A stretch of DNA of 16,728 nucleotides, taken from contig JAYVTS010000054.1 in the NCBI GenBank assembly GCA_043788645.1, positions 1 to 16,728 of the forward strand, given 5' to 3'. Under the pieces are notes generated by a model that made no database searches, was not told where the DNA came from, and saw only the letters and a program-made list of their open reading frames with translations. The DNA comes from CANIZL01 sp043788645 (GTDB taxonomy: Bacteria; Verrucomicrobiota; Verrucomicrobiia; Limisphaerales; UBA9464). The position numbers and the translations under genes were made by a program. Shown in pieces: positions 1 through 8,500 of the stretch. Position 1 is the stretch's first letter. Each line of letters begins with the position of its first letter.

Positions 1-51
1 TAATTAGTTATAATTTATGCGCTTGTTTTAGGACTAAAGGAAGGAGAACGA

Positions 52-123
52 TTGCCCGGCAGTCAACTTCAGACCGTTGATTATTATAAGGATCAATGGA
101 AACGCAACCCCATCGACGTGTGA
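52..123 (+). CDS. Possible 23-residue small ORF with a strong ribosome-binding site
   Basis: A TTG codon at 52 lies 5 bases downstream of a purine-rich AAGGAG (41-46), and the frame runs for 23 codons to TGA at 121-123. The predicted peptide is polar, contains QLQTVDYYKDQWKRNPIDV and matches no family I recognise. The same frame stays open back to a TAA at the first base of the window and would add a hydrophobic stretch (LVIIYALVLGL), so a small membrane protein with a non-ATG start is an alternative. The Shine-Dalgarno match is the only positive evidence. It may be chance. Confidence 0.18.
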   Translation: MPGSQLQTVDYYKDQWKRNPIDV

Positions 124-127
124 GCTA

Positions 128-271
128 TCAATACCCCTCTCCTCGGGGAAAAGGAATTGACCAGTCAATTTCGTTTGTATCTGCGACTCGGGTTAACAAG
201 ATGAAAGTGGAAACAAGCGAGAACAAAAACAAGCGGCAGGCAAATTGACAAACCCGGTTGCATTCCATCAT
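128..271 (-). CDS. Possible 47-residue hydrophobic small protein
   Basis: Tandem ATGs at 271-266 open a 47-codon frame ending in TGA (128-130). The peptide starts MMECNRVCQ, has one hydrophobic segment (FACRLFLFSLVSTFILL, about residues 10-26) and ends in a short polar tail (DWSIPFPRGEGY). This is the layout of a single-pass small membrane protein or a signal-peptide stub. The region just upstream (272-310) is very AT-rich and holds the palindrome TTGAC-T-GTCAA. No clear Shine-Dalgarno sequence is present and I know no homologue. It may not be translated. Confidence 0.2.
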   Translation of the reverse strand: MMECNRVCQFACRLFLFSLVSTFILLTRVADTNEIDWSIPFPRGEGY

Positions 272-336
272 AGTGTCTTTTATTTATATTATATTGACTG
301 TCAAATCCTTTAAACCGACTGTTGCTTTTTTTGAAT

Positions 337-609
337 TTAGATGCCGATTCGATTGAGCGTGGCAATGACCTTGATGGCTGCCAGGGAAATTTTCGGGTGC
401 GTGGCCTCGAAGTGGGCGATGGCATTCTTAAGTTCCTCGTGATAAATGGAAAGCACGGCCGGAGGTGGACTTTGATGCAATTGTTCTAACAATTGCCGAG
501 TCGACTCCTGCAATCCCAGTAGGTGGACATGTTCTGGTTCAGCGTCGTTGGCGTCGCGCAGTTCGTCGTGAAGTCTTTCCAGGGGCTGTTTTAAAAGTTG
601 AGAACTCAT
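337..609 (-). CDS. DUF4404-like small protein
   Basis: This 90-residue soluble, helix-rich acidic protein starts MSSQLLKQPLERLHDEL. It has the pattern of the DUF4404 family: an N-terminal LxxLHxEL segment, a central acidic region (DAEPEHVHLLGLQ) followed by a second helix (TRQLLEQLHQ), and a C-terminal FEATHPKISLAAIKVIATL segment ending in NRIGI. The family has no established function, so none is assigned. I chose the ATG at 609 because family members begin right at this helix. The 21 extra codons available upstream, to an ATG at 672, do not look family-like, and no strong ribosome-binding site is seen at either start. It stands alone on the minus strand and is divergent from the cytochrome-porin gene. 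Confidence 0.6.
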   Translation of the reverse strand: MSSQLLKQPLERLHDELRDANDAEPEHVHLLGLQESTRQLLEQLHQSPPPAVLSIYHEELKNAIAHFEATHPKISLAAIKVIATLNRIGI

Positions 610-1002
610 ACAAAAAATTAATTTGTCGCCAACCATTGCTGAAAATTGACGCCCTGTCGAGAAGGCTCTCAAGTTGTCGAACAGGTTCGCTCTCTTTCTT
701 TTCTAAATTCGTTCACAAATTTGGGGTGTAAAAGACCAAGTATCGTCTAGTCAAGGCCCTGGAGTTTGTTTATTCCCCCGCCAGACTACGTCCGGCCCTC
801 AAGCTCTTCACGCTTAGCCAACGCAGCCGGACGGTTTGACATTGGATGGGCTGGGTGTCGGATGAATGAAGATATGAAGAAATTCTTAAGGTTCACGCCC
901 GCGTGGGAAATAATTGCTTCAGTTGGAACCGGGGCGGCGGTTGCAGCGCGTCTCTTACTACGTGTTACAGAAAATAGTTTAGAATTCAAATTCCTATCAG
1001 TT
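610..1002. other. Intergenic region between divergent genes, no gene recognised
   Basis: This stretch separates the DUF4404-like gene (minus) from the cytochrome-porin gene (plus), so it should hold both promoters. The frame of the porin gene stays open back to a TTG at 766, but residues encoded between 766 and 1002 precede a textbook signal peptide and look non-coding. I see no convincing sigma-70 promoter, hairpin terminator or repeat here. Confidence 0.4.
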
Positions 1003-2391
1003 ATGATTCAAAGTCGTTTAACCCGTTGCCTACCAACATTCCTTGCCGCCGCCGCCTGCCTGCTTCCAGCGGCAGTCCAAGCAACTCCGGCGTTTGCTCG
1101 GCAGCTGAACATGCAGTGCGTCGCCTGCCACACCGAATTTCCAATCATGAACGATTTCGGCCGTGCCTTCAAACTGGGCGGCTACACCCTCAGTGCCGAG
1201 CAAACCCAACTGCCGCCGCTGTCGGTCATGGTACAGCCGGGATTTACCCATACCCAGGAAAGCATTCCCGGCGGTGCCGCGCCAGGCTACCACGGAAACA
1301 ATAATGTCGCGCTCGGGCAGGTCAGCGTTTTTTACACCGGACGGCTCTTTGGCCCCTACGCAAAGTCACTCTTTGGCCCAACCGCTGGCGCTTTCTTAAA
1401 CAAAATTGGAGTGTTCTATCAGCACACCTACGACGGTATCGCCCACCATTGGGCGTGGGACAACGTGGAATTTCGCTTTGCAGACACTACGACCCTTTTT
1501 GGGCAAGCCGCTAATCTAGGCTTTTATGTTAATAACAATCCAACGATGCAAGATCCTTGGAACACGTTGGCCGCGTGGGGCTATCCATTCAACACCTCTC
1601 CCCTGGCACCAACTCCTGCCGCAGCAACGCTCATCGACGGAGGACTATCGCAGCAAGTAGTGGGCTTCGGCACCTACGCGTACATCAACACGACCTGGTA
1701 TTTTGACATCGGCGTCTATCACACGCTCGGTTCTGGTTTTCAAAAATTTATGGGTGTCGATCCCACCGACGAGACGATTATCCACGGGATTGCCCCCTAT
1801 TGGCGAGTTGCCTATTCGAAGAAAGACGAAACTGGTTCTCACACCTGGGAGATCGGCACCTCTGGATTGTTTGCTGATACCTATCCTACCGGAGTTGCGA
1901 CGGCCGGCAAAGATCAGATCCTTGATCTGGGAATCGATGCCCAGTACCAAACCGTCTTGGGCAACAACGACCTGGTGGCGATGCTCTCCTGGACCCACGA
2001 GAATCAGTGGTGGAACGCCAGTCGGCCATTGGAATTTGCCTCGAATGCGTCCGACACGTTATGGAAGGCGGCTGCCACCATCCACATTTTGCACGACAAA
2101 ACTTACTCGGCAGCCGTCCAGTATTTCATCACCGATGGAAGCAAGGATGCGAATCGATACGCCGCCTCAGCGAACGGTTCACCGCTCAGCGATGGTGTCC
2201 TTCTGGAGTTAAACTGGATGCCCTTCAACAAAAAGGGTGGGCCAGATTTTTGGCCGCGCAGCACCGTCAAATTCACGGCCCATTATATTATCTATAACCG
2301 GTTCAACGGTGGGCGCTCCAATTGGGACGGCATGGGCGCCAAGGCCTCGGCAAATAATACCTTATTCCTGGGAGCGTGGTTGGTCTTCTGA
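1003..2391 (+). CDS. Outer-membrane monohaem cytochrome c-porin fusion, Cyc2-like
   Basis: This is a 462-residue exported protein. Residues 1-27 form a signal peptide (charged MIQSRLTR, hydrophobic LAAAACLLPAAV, cleavage near VQA). The mature protein begins TPAFARQLNMQCVACH, with one CxxCH haem c site (C39, C42, H43), followed by FPIMNDFGRAFKLGGYTL. The FARQ-x-CxxCH-x-FP-x-FGRxFKxxGYT pattern is characteristic of Cyc2-related cytochrome-porins, in which one haem domain plugs a beta-barrel and passes electrons across the outer membrane. The remaining 400 or so residues are rich in alternating aromatic strands with G/N/D turns and end in a terminal phenylalanine (GAWLVF), as expected for a barrel inserted by Bam. 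I preferred the ATG at 1003 over the TTG at 766 because it sits exactly at the signal peptide. No partner cytochrome is adjacent. Cyc2 itself oxidises Fe(II); whether this branch does is unknown, and many family members lie outside proven iron oxidisers. Confidence 0.72.
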   Translation: MIQSRLTRCLPTFLAAAACLLPAAVQATPAFARQLNMQCVACHTEFPIMNDFGRAFKLGGYTLSAEQTQLPPLSVMVQPGFTHTQESIPGGAAPGYHGNNNVALGQVSVFYTGRLFGPYAKSLFGPTAGAFLNKIGVFYQHTYDGIAHHWAWDNVEFRFADTTTLFGQAANLGFYVNNNPTMQDPWNTLAAWGYPFNTSPLAPTPAAATLIDGGLSQQVVGFGTYAYINTTWYFDIGVYHTLGSGFQKFMGVDPTDETIIHGIAPYWRVAYSKKDETGSHTWEIGTSGLFADTYPTGVATAGKDQILDLGIDAQYQTVLGNNDLVAMLSWTHENQWWNASRPLEFASNASDTLWKAAATIHILHDKTYSAAVQYFITDGSKDANRYAASANGSPLSDGVLLELNWMPFNKKGGPDFWPRSTVKFTAHYIIYNRFNGGRSNWDGMGAKASANNTLFLGAWLVF

Positions 2392-2648
2392 AGCCTGGAG
2401 CAACGAAACCCTCGAACTACCCCGATTAGCCACGTCCGGTAAACTTCCACCTTTCCAATTCCTCTCTTTCTCTGCCTACGTCACCAAGGTTCTCCATATC
2501 AATTATTTAAGTTCGACCTTGTTGCTTTTCTCACCGCGGAGCGTTTAGAATCACATTTTAGTAGTAGTATCCCACGTTCCGCAAAGGCACGAGTCGATCA
2601 TCAAGACAGTTCAGGGCGGAACAAAGGGAGAAGTGAGGTGTGCGGGTC

Positions 2649-3509
2649 CTACTTGCCTGACCAGCCCAATAAAAAGGCCAAGACCAGATCGGGGAGATCC
2701 AAACTATAGCCACCTTCTAAACTGGCGAACCCAGGCGCGCCAAACTCCCGTACTTGCTGGCCCAGCCAATGGAAATCCTCCCGCTCCAAAGTCCCTTGGG
2801 CCAATGGATCGCCTCGAAATGCGTCGAAACCCGCCGAAATACACAGCACCTCCGGATGCGTGGCTTTGAGTCGGTCCAGCGCTCGGCTGAAGGCAGATCG
2901 CCACACCTCGGGTGGTGAATGGGGTGCGACCGGGAAATTAAAACAATTGCCACCGACGTCGGCCGTTCCCGTTCCAGGGTAGCACGGGTGTTGATGCACC
3001 GACGCAAAAATAACTCCGATTCGGTCCTTCAATATGTCCTCGGTTCCGTTGCCGTGATGAACGTCGAAATCAAAAACCGCGACCCGCTTTCCCTGCGCCT
3101 GGGCTTCCAACGCAGTAATCGCCACCGAACTGAGGTAGCAGAATCCCATGGCCCGTTGACGCATGGCATGGTGCCCCGGTGGCCGCAGCAAACTCAACGC
3201 CGGCTCGCCACGCTGCGCCCAACTCAACGCGCCCAGCGCCCCGCCGACACCTCGCCTGGCATGGTCTGCAATCCCTGGATGCCACGCGGTATCGGCATCA
3301 AAAGGTTCCGGCACTGTCAGTCGCTCCAGGTGCGCCCGTGTATGCGCCCGGAGGATCTGTGCCTCCGCCACGGGCGCTGGCTCGGCCCAGCTCAAAACCA
3401 GCGTCTTCTGGGACTTGAGGAGATCCACGGTGCGACTCACCCGAGTGGGCTTTTCCGGGTGGCCCGGTGTTCGATATTCTGTGCAACGTGGATCGGTAAT
3501 GATGGTCAT
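2649..3509 (-). CDS. Class II histone deacetylase / acetylpolyamine amidohydrolase family protein
   Basis: This is a 286-residue zinc-dependent deacetylase of the arginase/deacetylase fold, complete and near the short end of the bacterial family length. Visible motifs in order are GHPEKPTRV (16-24), the active-site pair RPPGHHA (H113, H114), the zinc-binding DFDVHHGNGTE (D149, H151), HPCYPGTG (174-181), the third zinc ligand SAGFDAFRGDP (D229) and the transition-state tyrosine EGGYS (Y268). All catalytic residues are present, so it should be active. The substrate (acetyl-lysine, acetylated polyamine or another small amide) cannot be told from sequence. There is no signal peptide, so it is cytoplasmic. 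An AGGA eight bases upstream of the ATG supports the start. It stands alone, divergent from the dihydrolipoyl dehydrogenase gene. Confidence 0.9.
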   Translation of the reverse strand: MTIITDPRCTEYRTPGHPEKPTRVSRTVDLLKSQKTLVLSWAEPAPVAEAQILRAHTRAHLERLTVPEPFDADTAWHPGIADHARRGVGGALGALSWAQRGEPALSLLRPPGHHAMRQRAMGFCYLSSVAITALEAQAQGKRVAVFDFDVHHGNGTEDILKDRIGVIFASVHQHPCYPGTGTADVGGNCFNFPVAPHSPPEVWRSAFSRALDRLKATHPEVLCISAGFDAFRGDPLAQGTLEREDFHWLGQQVREFGAPGFASLEGGYSLDLPDLVLAFLLGWSGK

Positions 3510-3923
3510 GAACGAATCCTAGCGGTTCTTAGCCCGGTCGAATCCAGCTTTAAAATCATCCGGGTCGAGATTCCTGTTGGACTTTCCCGCGCCACCAGCG
3601 CCAACCGATCCCTCAAAACGGCACGATTCTCGTCCTGCGCACCGAGCCGACAACAGGTATGTTAATTTTTCAGACATACAATTTGACATATTTTAAATTA
3701 TAATGCCAGGATCGTAATACATAATGACCTATTTAACTGTCTTGATCAATCTATTTGACGATTTTATTGCAGACATCCAGACAAATTTGATTGATAAAAA
3801 AAGAAAGACTCCTCTGGGCAGTCAGCGACCCTGATTCCGCAAAGGTTGCTGAGTGGGAAATAATCCTTTCCGCTTTTTTGTTGTTGCGCTGGGCTGGCTT
3901 CCGCGAAGGTCGCCGCTGCTTTT
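3510..3923. other. AT-rich divergent intergenic region upstream of lpd
   Basis: This region must carry the promoters for the minus-strand deacetylase and plus-strand lpd. It contains a strongly AT-rich block (about 3661-3800) with a perfect TTGACA (3683-3688) and a perfect TATAAT (3699-3704). They are only 10 bases apart and so cannot pair as a standard sigma-70 promoter. CAGACAT occurs twice (3671, 3771), each followed by an AATTTGA-containing segment. A small hairpin GGAAA/TTTCC (3856-3871) followed by six T residues (3874-3879) lies in the lpd leader and could be a weak terminator or attenuator. I see no gene. Confidence 0.35.
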
Positions 3924-5345
3924 ATGGATTCAATGCAGACGGATATCGTTGTCATTGGCGCTGGCCCTGGGGGCTACGCCGCCGCGTTCTACGCCGCTGA
4001 TCTGGGTAAGAAGGTCATCTTGATCGAGCGCGATCCTCGCCTCGGTGGGGTCTGCCTAAATCGCGGCTGCATCCCTTCCAAGGCGCTGCTCAATGCCGCC
4101 CATACCCTGTCCACGGTCCGCGAATCCGCTCATCGCGGCATCACCTTCGGCGAACCCAAGATCGATCTTGACCGGTTGCGAGCTTGGAAGAACTCGATTT
4201 TGGAGAAACTAGGCGTCGGCATCGCCACGCTCGCGAAAATGCGCGGCGTTACGGTCCTTCACGGTCGAGGCATCTTTGAAGACTCCACCACGCTGCGAGT
4301 CGAGACCAGTGAAGGCCAAAAATATGTCAAGTTCGAGAAGGCCATCGTTGCGGTAGGCTCCCGCCCTGCCCTACCAAAGCCCTGGGACCTCGGCAATCCG
4401 CGGGTCATGACTTCGACTGAAGCCTTGGAAATTTCCGATATTCCAGATAACCTTCTCGTGATCGGCGGCGGCTACATCGGGATGGAACTCGGTACCGTCT
4501 ACGCCACCCTCGGCTCTAAAGTAACGGTCATTGAAGCTCTCGACAACATCCTGGCCGGGGCCGACCCAGACCTCGTCCGCCCCGTGGTCGCTTACGCCAA
4601 GAAGGCATTCAAGGAAGTTCGCCTGAAAGCCAAAGTCAGCGGACTCAAAACCGCAGGAAAACAAATCAAAGTCCTCTCGGAGTATAACGGTCAGAACTTT
4701 GAAGAACTCTACGACCGCGTCCTGGTCTCCGTCGGCCGCTCGCCCAATGGTCAAGATCTTGGACTCGAAAACACCCAGGCCCAAAAAGACGAAAAGGGCT
4801 TCTTAAAAGTCGACGAGAAAATGGCCACGACCGACCCGAATATTTATGCCATCGGCGATATCGCAGGCGGAATTATGCTCGCTCATAAAGCCAGTAAGGA
4901 AGCGCGCATTGCGGTTGAGAATATTTGTGGGAACGGCCATGCAGTGAATCGAGACTACGTCATTCCTGCCGTCATCTTTACGGACCCTGAAGTCGCCTGG
5001 GTGGGTCTGACCGAAGCGGAAGCGAAGCAAAAGGGGATCGCCATCGAAATCACGAAGTTTCCTTGGGGCGCCAGCAGCCGGGCGATGACTTATGATCGCA
5101 CGGACGGCCTGACCAAATTACTGATTGAACCCGAAACCGAACGGATTCTAGGCGTGGGTATCGTCGGATACGGTGCGGGCGAATTGATTGGCGAAGGCGC
5201 GGTGGCGATCGAGATGGGTGCAACCGTGCATGATTTGGCGGCGATCGTTCATCCTCATCCGACACTGAGCGAGACAATGATGGAAAGTGCGGAAGCTTTC
5301 TTTGGGTACTCAACCCATATCAAAACCAAGCAACGCCCTCATTGA
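3924..5345 (+). CDS. lpdA: Dihydrolipoyl dehydrogenase (E3 component)
   Basis: This is a full-length 473-residue flavoprotein disulfide reductase that re-oxidises the dihydrolipoyl groups of 2-oxoacid dehydrogenase complexes and/or the glycine cleavage system, using NAD+. It has the FAD-binding GAGPGGY (12-18), the redox-active disulfide GGVCLNRGCIPSK (C44, C49), the NAD-binding GGGYIGMELG (181-190), the second FAD motif YAIGDIAGGIMLAHKA (308-323) and the C-terminal dimer-interface catalytic motif HPHPTLSE (H445, E450). Every key residue is present. It is cytoplasmic. ATG codons at 3924 and 3933 are both possible; the first has GAAGG about a dozen bases upstream. No E1, E2 or lipoyl-carrier genes flank it, so here it is a solitary E3, possibly shared among complexes. 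A strong hairpin terminator follows 20 bases after the stop. Confidence 0.95.
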   Translation: MDSMQTDIVVIGAGPGGYAAAFYAADLGKKVILIERDPRLGGVCLNRGCIPSKALLNAAHTLSTVRESAHRGITFGEPKIDLDRLRAWKNSILEKLGVGIATLAKMRGVTVLHGRGIFEDSTTLRVETSEGQKYVKFEKAIVAVGSRPALPKPWDLGNPRVMTSTEALEISDIPDNLLVIGGGYIGMELGTVYATLGSKVTVIEALDNILAGADPDLVRPVVAYAKKAFKEVRLKAKVSGLKTAGKQIKVLSEYNGQNFEELYDRVLVSVGRSPNGQDLGLENTQAQKDEKGFLKVDEKMATTDPNIYAIGDIAGGIMLAHKASKEARIAVENICGNGHAVNRDYVIPAVIFTDPEVAWVGLTEAEAKQKGIAIEITKFPWGASSRAMTYDRTDGLTKLLIEPETERILGVGIVGYGAGELIGEGAVAIEMGATVHDLAAIVHPHPTLSETMMESAEAFFGYSTHIKTKQRPH

Positions 5346-5364
5346 AGGGGGCGGACTAGCGTCT

Positions 5365-5396
5365 AAAATGTCTTTCCCACGAGGGGGAGACATTTT
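5365..5396. terminator. Bidirectional Rho-independent terminator between convergent transcription units
   Basis: AAAATGTCT (5365-5373) and AGACATTTT (5388-5396) are perfect 9-bp complements. The stem extends inward through TTCCC/GGGGG, with two wobble pairs, to a four-base ACGA loop. This gives about 14 pairs flanked by A on the left and T on the right, so it can act on both strands. It ends lpd on the plus strand, and it lies about 190 bases beyond the end of the minus-strand sugar-oxidation operon. Confidence 0.75.
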
Positions 5397-5408
5397 TACA
5401 CGAAGGCA

Positions 5409-5546
5409 CCAAGGCACGACGGGGTTATTGGGGTTTAGAGAGGGTGATGGTTCCACACTAAACGAGCGTTGAGACAGCGCTGGACGATACGCCCTCGCAA
5501 AGAATAAGAATAAGAAAATTCCTACCTTTGAGCCTTCGTGCCTTGG
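5409..5546. repeat. Inverted repeat pair in the convergent intergenic spacer
   Basis: CCAAGGCACGA (5409-5419) and TCGTGCCTTGG (5536-5546) are perfect 11-bp inverted copies. The left arm is preceded by CGAAGGCA (5401), whose CGAAGGC is also complemented by GCCTTCG at 5532-5538. An outer pair, CACGAGGG (5378-5385) and CCCTCGTG (5557-5564), brackets them. The nested arms suggest a small non-coding repeat element or two copies of a dispersed AAGGCACGA-type repeat in opposite orientation. No ORF lies inside. Confidence 0.4.
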
Positions 5547-5581
5547 TCTGAAAAAACCCTCGTGTGGCCCAAACGACCGAC

Positions 5582-8500
5582 TTATTTCAACGACTTGAGA
5601 TAAGCGATGACATCGCGGATTTCGTCGAGGCTCAGCATCTCACCCATCGGCGGCATGGCCGATTGAGTGCTCGTGCTTTGCTTCTTGATCTCTTTTCTGG
5701 ATACCTGGCGAATCTCTCCGGAAGAAAGTCGGACGGTAAGTTCGGTTTCGGTTTCCCGCAGCTTGGTTCCATCCAACTCTTCTCCGTCCCGCGTTTCGAG
5801 CAGGATCATGGCAAACCCGGGTGCAATTTGCTTGCTCGGATCAATCAATGACTCCAAGAGGTACTCTGGGGTCGCCCGCGAACCGACTCCAGCCAACACG
5901 GGCCCCGCCTGAAACCCTTCGCCACCCGCTTCATGACACCGGACGCATTGGGCATTGGGATGGCTTCGAAACACATCCCGGCCCGCCGCTGCATCGCCAC
6001 CGTGAAGGGTCGGAGTAAAGTTTGCGAGCGGACTCATCACCGCTGCTTTTGCCTCGTAGGCCGCCAGTTTAGCACGAATTGCTGGTTCCTTTCGCGCCCG
6101 ACTTCCAATTAGTACGTCCAGGGTCAACTCCGGCGATAGTTGACCGGCCAACAGGGTATCCAATCGCTCGTCCACCCAGTGCGCGGCTTGCGGCGCATCG
6201 ATCATTCCAGCTAGTCGCACCGCCGCCTGTTGCTCACGCAGATCCAGTTTCTGCGCGGGGCTCGAAAGGAAGTCCAACAACACGGATGGCGCCTTGGATG
6301 CGGCGATTCTCATCGCCGTTAACCGAAGCCCCAATGCGTCAGATTTTAACGCGAGTTGCAGGGTCGATACCAACCGCTCAAAGCCGCGAGCCGCCAGCAA
6401 CTCAAGTGCCTGGGCACGCACCGCCACGGATTGGTTCGTGGCCATCACCCAGCTGGCAAACACCGTTGGATCGACTGCCAACTGGTTCTCCATCACGACT
6501 TTCGTTACCGCCTTGGTCAAGCCTCCCCCAACGCCCGCACCAACCAGGAGTCCCGCCAAATTATCCTGAATCAAGCGATCACCCAAACCAATCGGTCGTT
6601 CACCAAGAACCCGAACCAGGCCTTCGACCCGGTCCAAATACGGCTTCAGATTCCACGACCCCAGACATTCCACCGCTTCGATACGGTTGGCTTCGGATTG
6701 ATGAATGTCCTGCGCATAGCGGACCAAACGGCGGGCAGCTGATTCCGTTCCCTCTCGCAGATTAGCACTCAACACCCGCCGAGTGATCGCTTCTTCCGTC
6801 AAAAAATTGGGTTCCTCAATCAGTGCCGCCAAGGCGGGAATCGCCCCAGGAATCGAACGATCATCATGGATCGCCCGAACCGCCTCGCGACGGACTCGAG
6901 CATCGGCATCGTGAAGAAATCCAGCCACCCCGGAAAAGCCCTGGCGGCGCAGCGCCACGACGGCCCCAATCCGCACCGCCACCGAGGAATGCTGGGCCAG
7001 CTTGGAGAGGGCTTCACCCGACGCACAGCCCGCTAACCCCATCACCGCCGCGTGGCGCAGAAAGGCGTCCGCATCCCCATTTGCGCGGAGCAATTGAATG
7101 AGCCCCTCGACCGCATTTGGATCCGCCACTTTGCCAAGTGCCATCGCCGCGTGATAGCGGACGCGGGGACTTTCATCACCCAAGAGTTGAATCAACTGCG
7201 TCCCGGCCGTTCGAAGCCGGAGATCGCCTACGATCTTGGCGGTTTGCGCTCGAATTTCCGGGTCGGCGTCCTTAAATGGAAACTGATCCGGTGCGAGAGC
7301 CGCCTGCATTTGACCTAACCCCCAAAGTGCATGAATCCGCGCCAGTTGGGGAGCAACCGTTGATTGGGCGATTTTTTGCAGGGGCTCCACCTCCCGACGC
7401 CGGGCCAGCTCAAACTGGGCACGCTGGCGAATTCGCAGATCCACATGTCCCAACAGCACACTGAGTTCCCCCGTCGGCCGGTCCCGCAGGCCCTCGGTTA
7501 ACAAGCGTTTGACCTCACGGCGGAGTTCCGATCCCGCGGCCTTGGCATCGTCCATCCTCCAAATCGCGCCCTTATCATTGGGCGCCCACATCCCATCCCA
7601 ATCAGCAATAAACATCGCGCCATCCGGACTGAAGTTGACGGCACTCGCCATCATGCCGGAGAGGAAGAGGTGTTCATTCACCATCTCGAAATAAGCACCC
7701 TTCGGTTTGGCCTGAAACGCCGTTATTCTCTGAACGGGAAATTGAACGAGAAAAAAGAAACGTCGATACGATTCATTTAGGGCGCTTCCAGGATTATATT
7801 TGAAACCAGCCGGTCCCACCGAATAATTAGCCAGTGCAGGCGTGATATGAGCCGGTTGTCCCACGAATTGCGGAACCCACATTCTCTCGGCGATCCAAGG
7901 ATTGTAGTCCGGCTGATGGGTATATTGAGTCCAACCCGGATCTCGAAATTGCCAATGCAAGCGCCAGCCCGAATCACTGCCCTCGGTGATATACACGAAC
8001 CGTTCTCGTTCATCCGCCAAATCACCATCATTATCGACGGAAAACAAATTGCCATATTCGTCGAACGCGATTTCCTGAGGATTGCGGAGACCCGACGCGA
8101 AGACCTCCAGGTCAGAGCCATCCGGATTCATGCGCAGCACCCCGCCCGTATTGGGGTAGTGCAAGGCCCGCCCTTCGCGGTTCGTCACCGAAAATCCGTT
8201 GTCACCGTGAGAAAAATAGATTTTACCCTCCGGCCCAACCGTCAACCCATGTAAGTCATGGCCGTCAAAAGCGGCGTGGACGCCAAAGCCGCGAAACACC
8301 GACTCGGTCACATCCGCCTTTCCATCCCCGTCGGTGTCGCGCAACCGCCAGAGATCGGGATAAACCGTCACAAAGACATCCTTTTCCCACGGCATCACGC
8401 CGGCCATGACGCCGCTGACTTCTTCGTTAAAACCCTCCGCAAATACCTGGGCCCGATCCGCTTTGCCCCCACCCTGCGTGTCCTCCAGCCGATGCACCCG

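Noticed and set aside
766..1002. N-terminal extension of the cytochrome-porin frame from a TTG start
   Set aside because: A complete signal peptide begins at the ATG at 1003, so 79 extra residues before it would abolish normal export; the extension looks like intergenic DNA.
2919..3665. 248-codon plus-strand ORF
   Set aside because: It lies antisense to the histone-deacetylase-family gene, whose catalytic motifs are all intact. The antisense translation is arginine-rich and low in family-like pattern.
3683..3704. TTGACA and TATAAT as a sigma-70 promoter for lpd
   Set aside because: The two perfect hexamers are only 10 bases apart, far from the usual 16-18, so they cannot act together as a standard promoter.
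5401..5546. CRISPR or IS element in the lpd-dehydrogenase spacer
   Set aside because: Only two inverted arms are present, with no regularly spaced direct repeats and no transposase frame.
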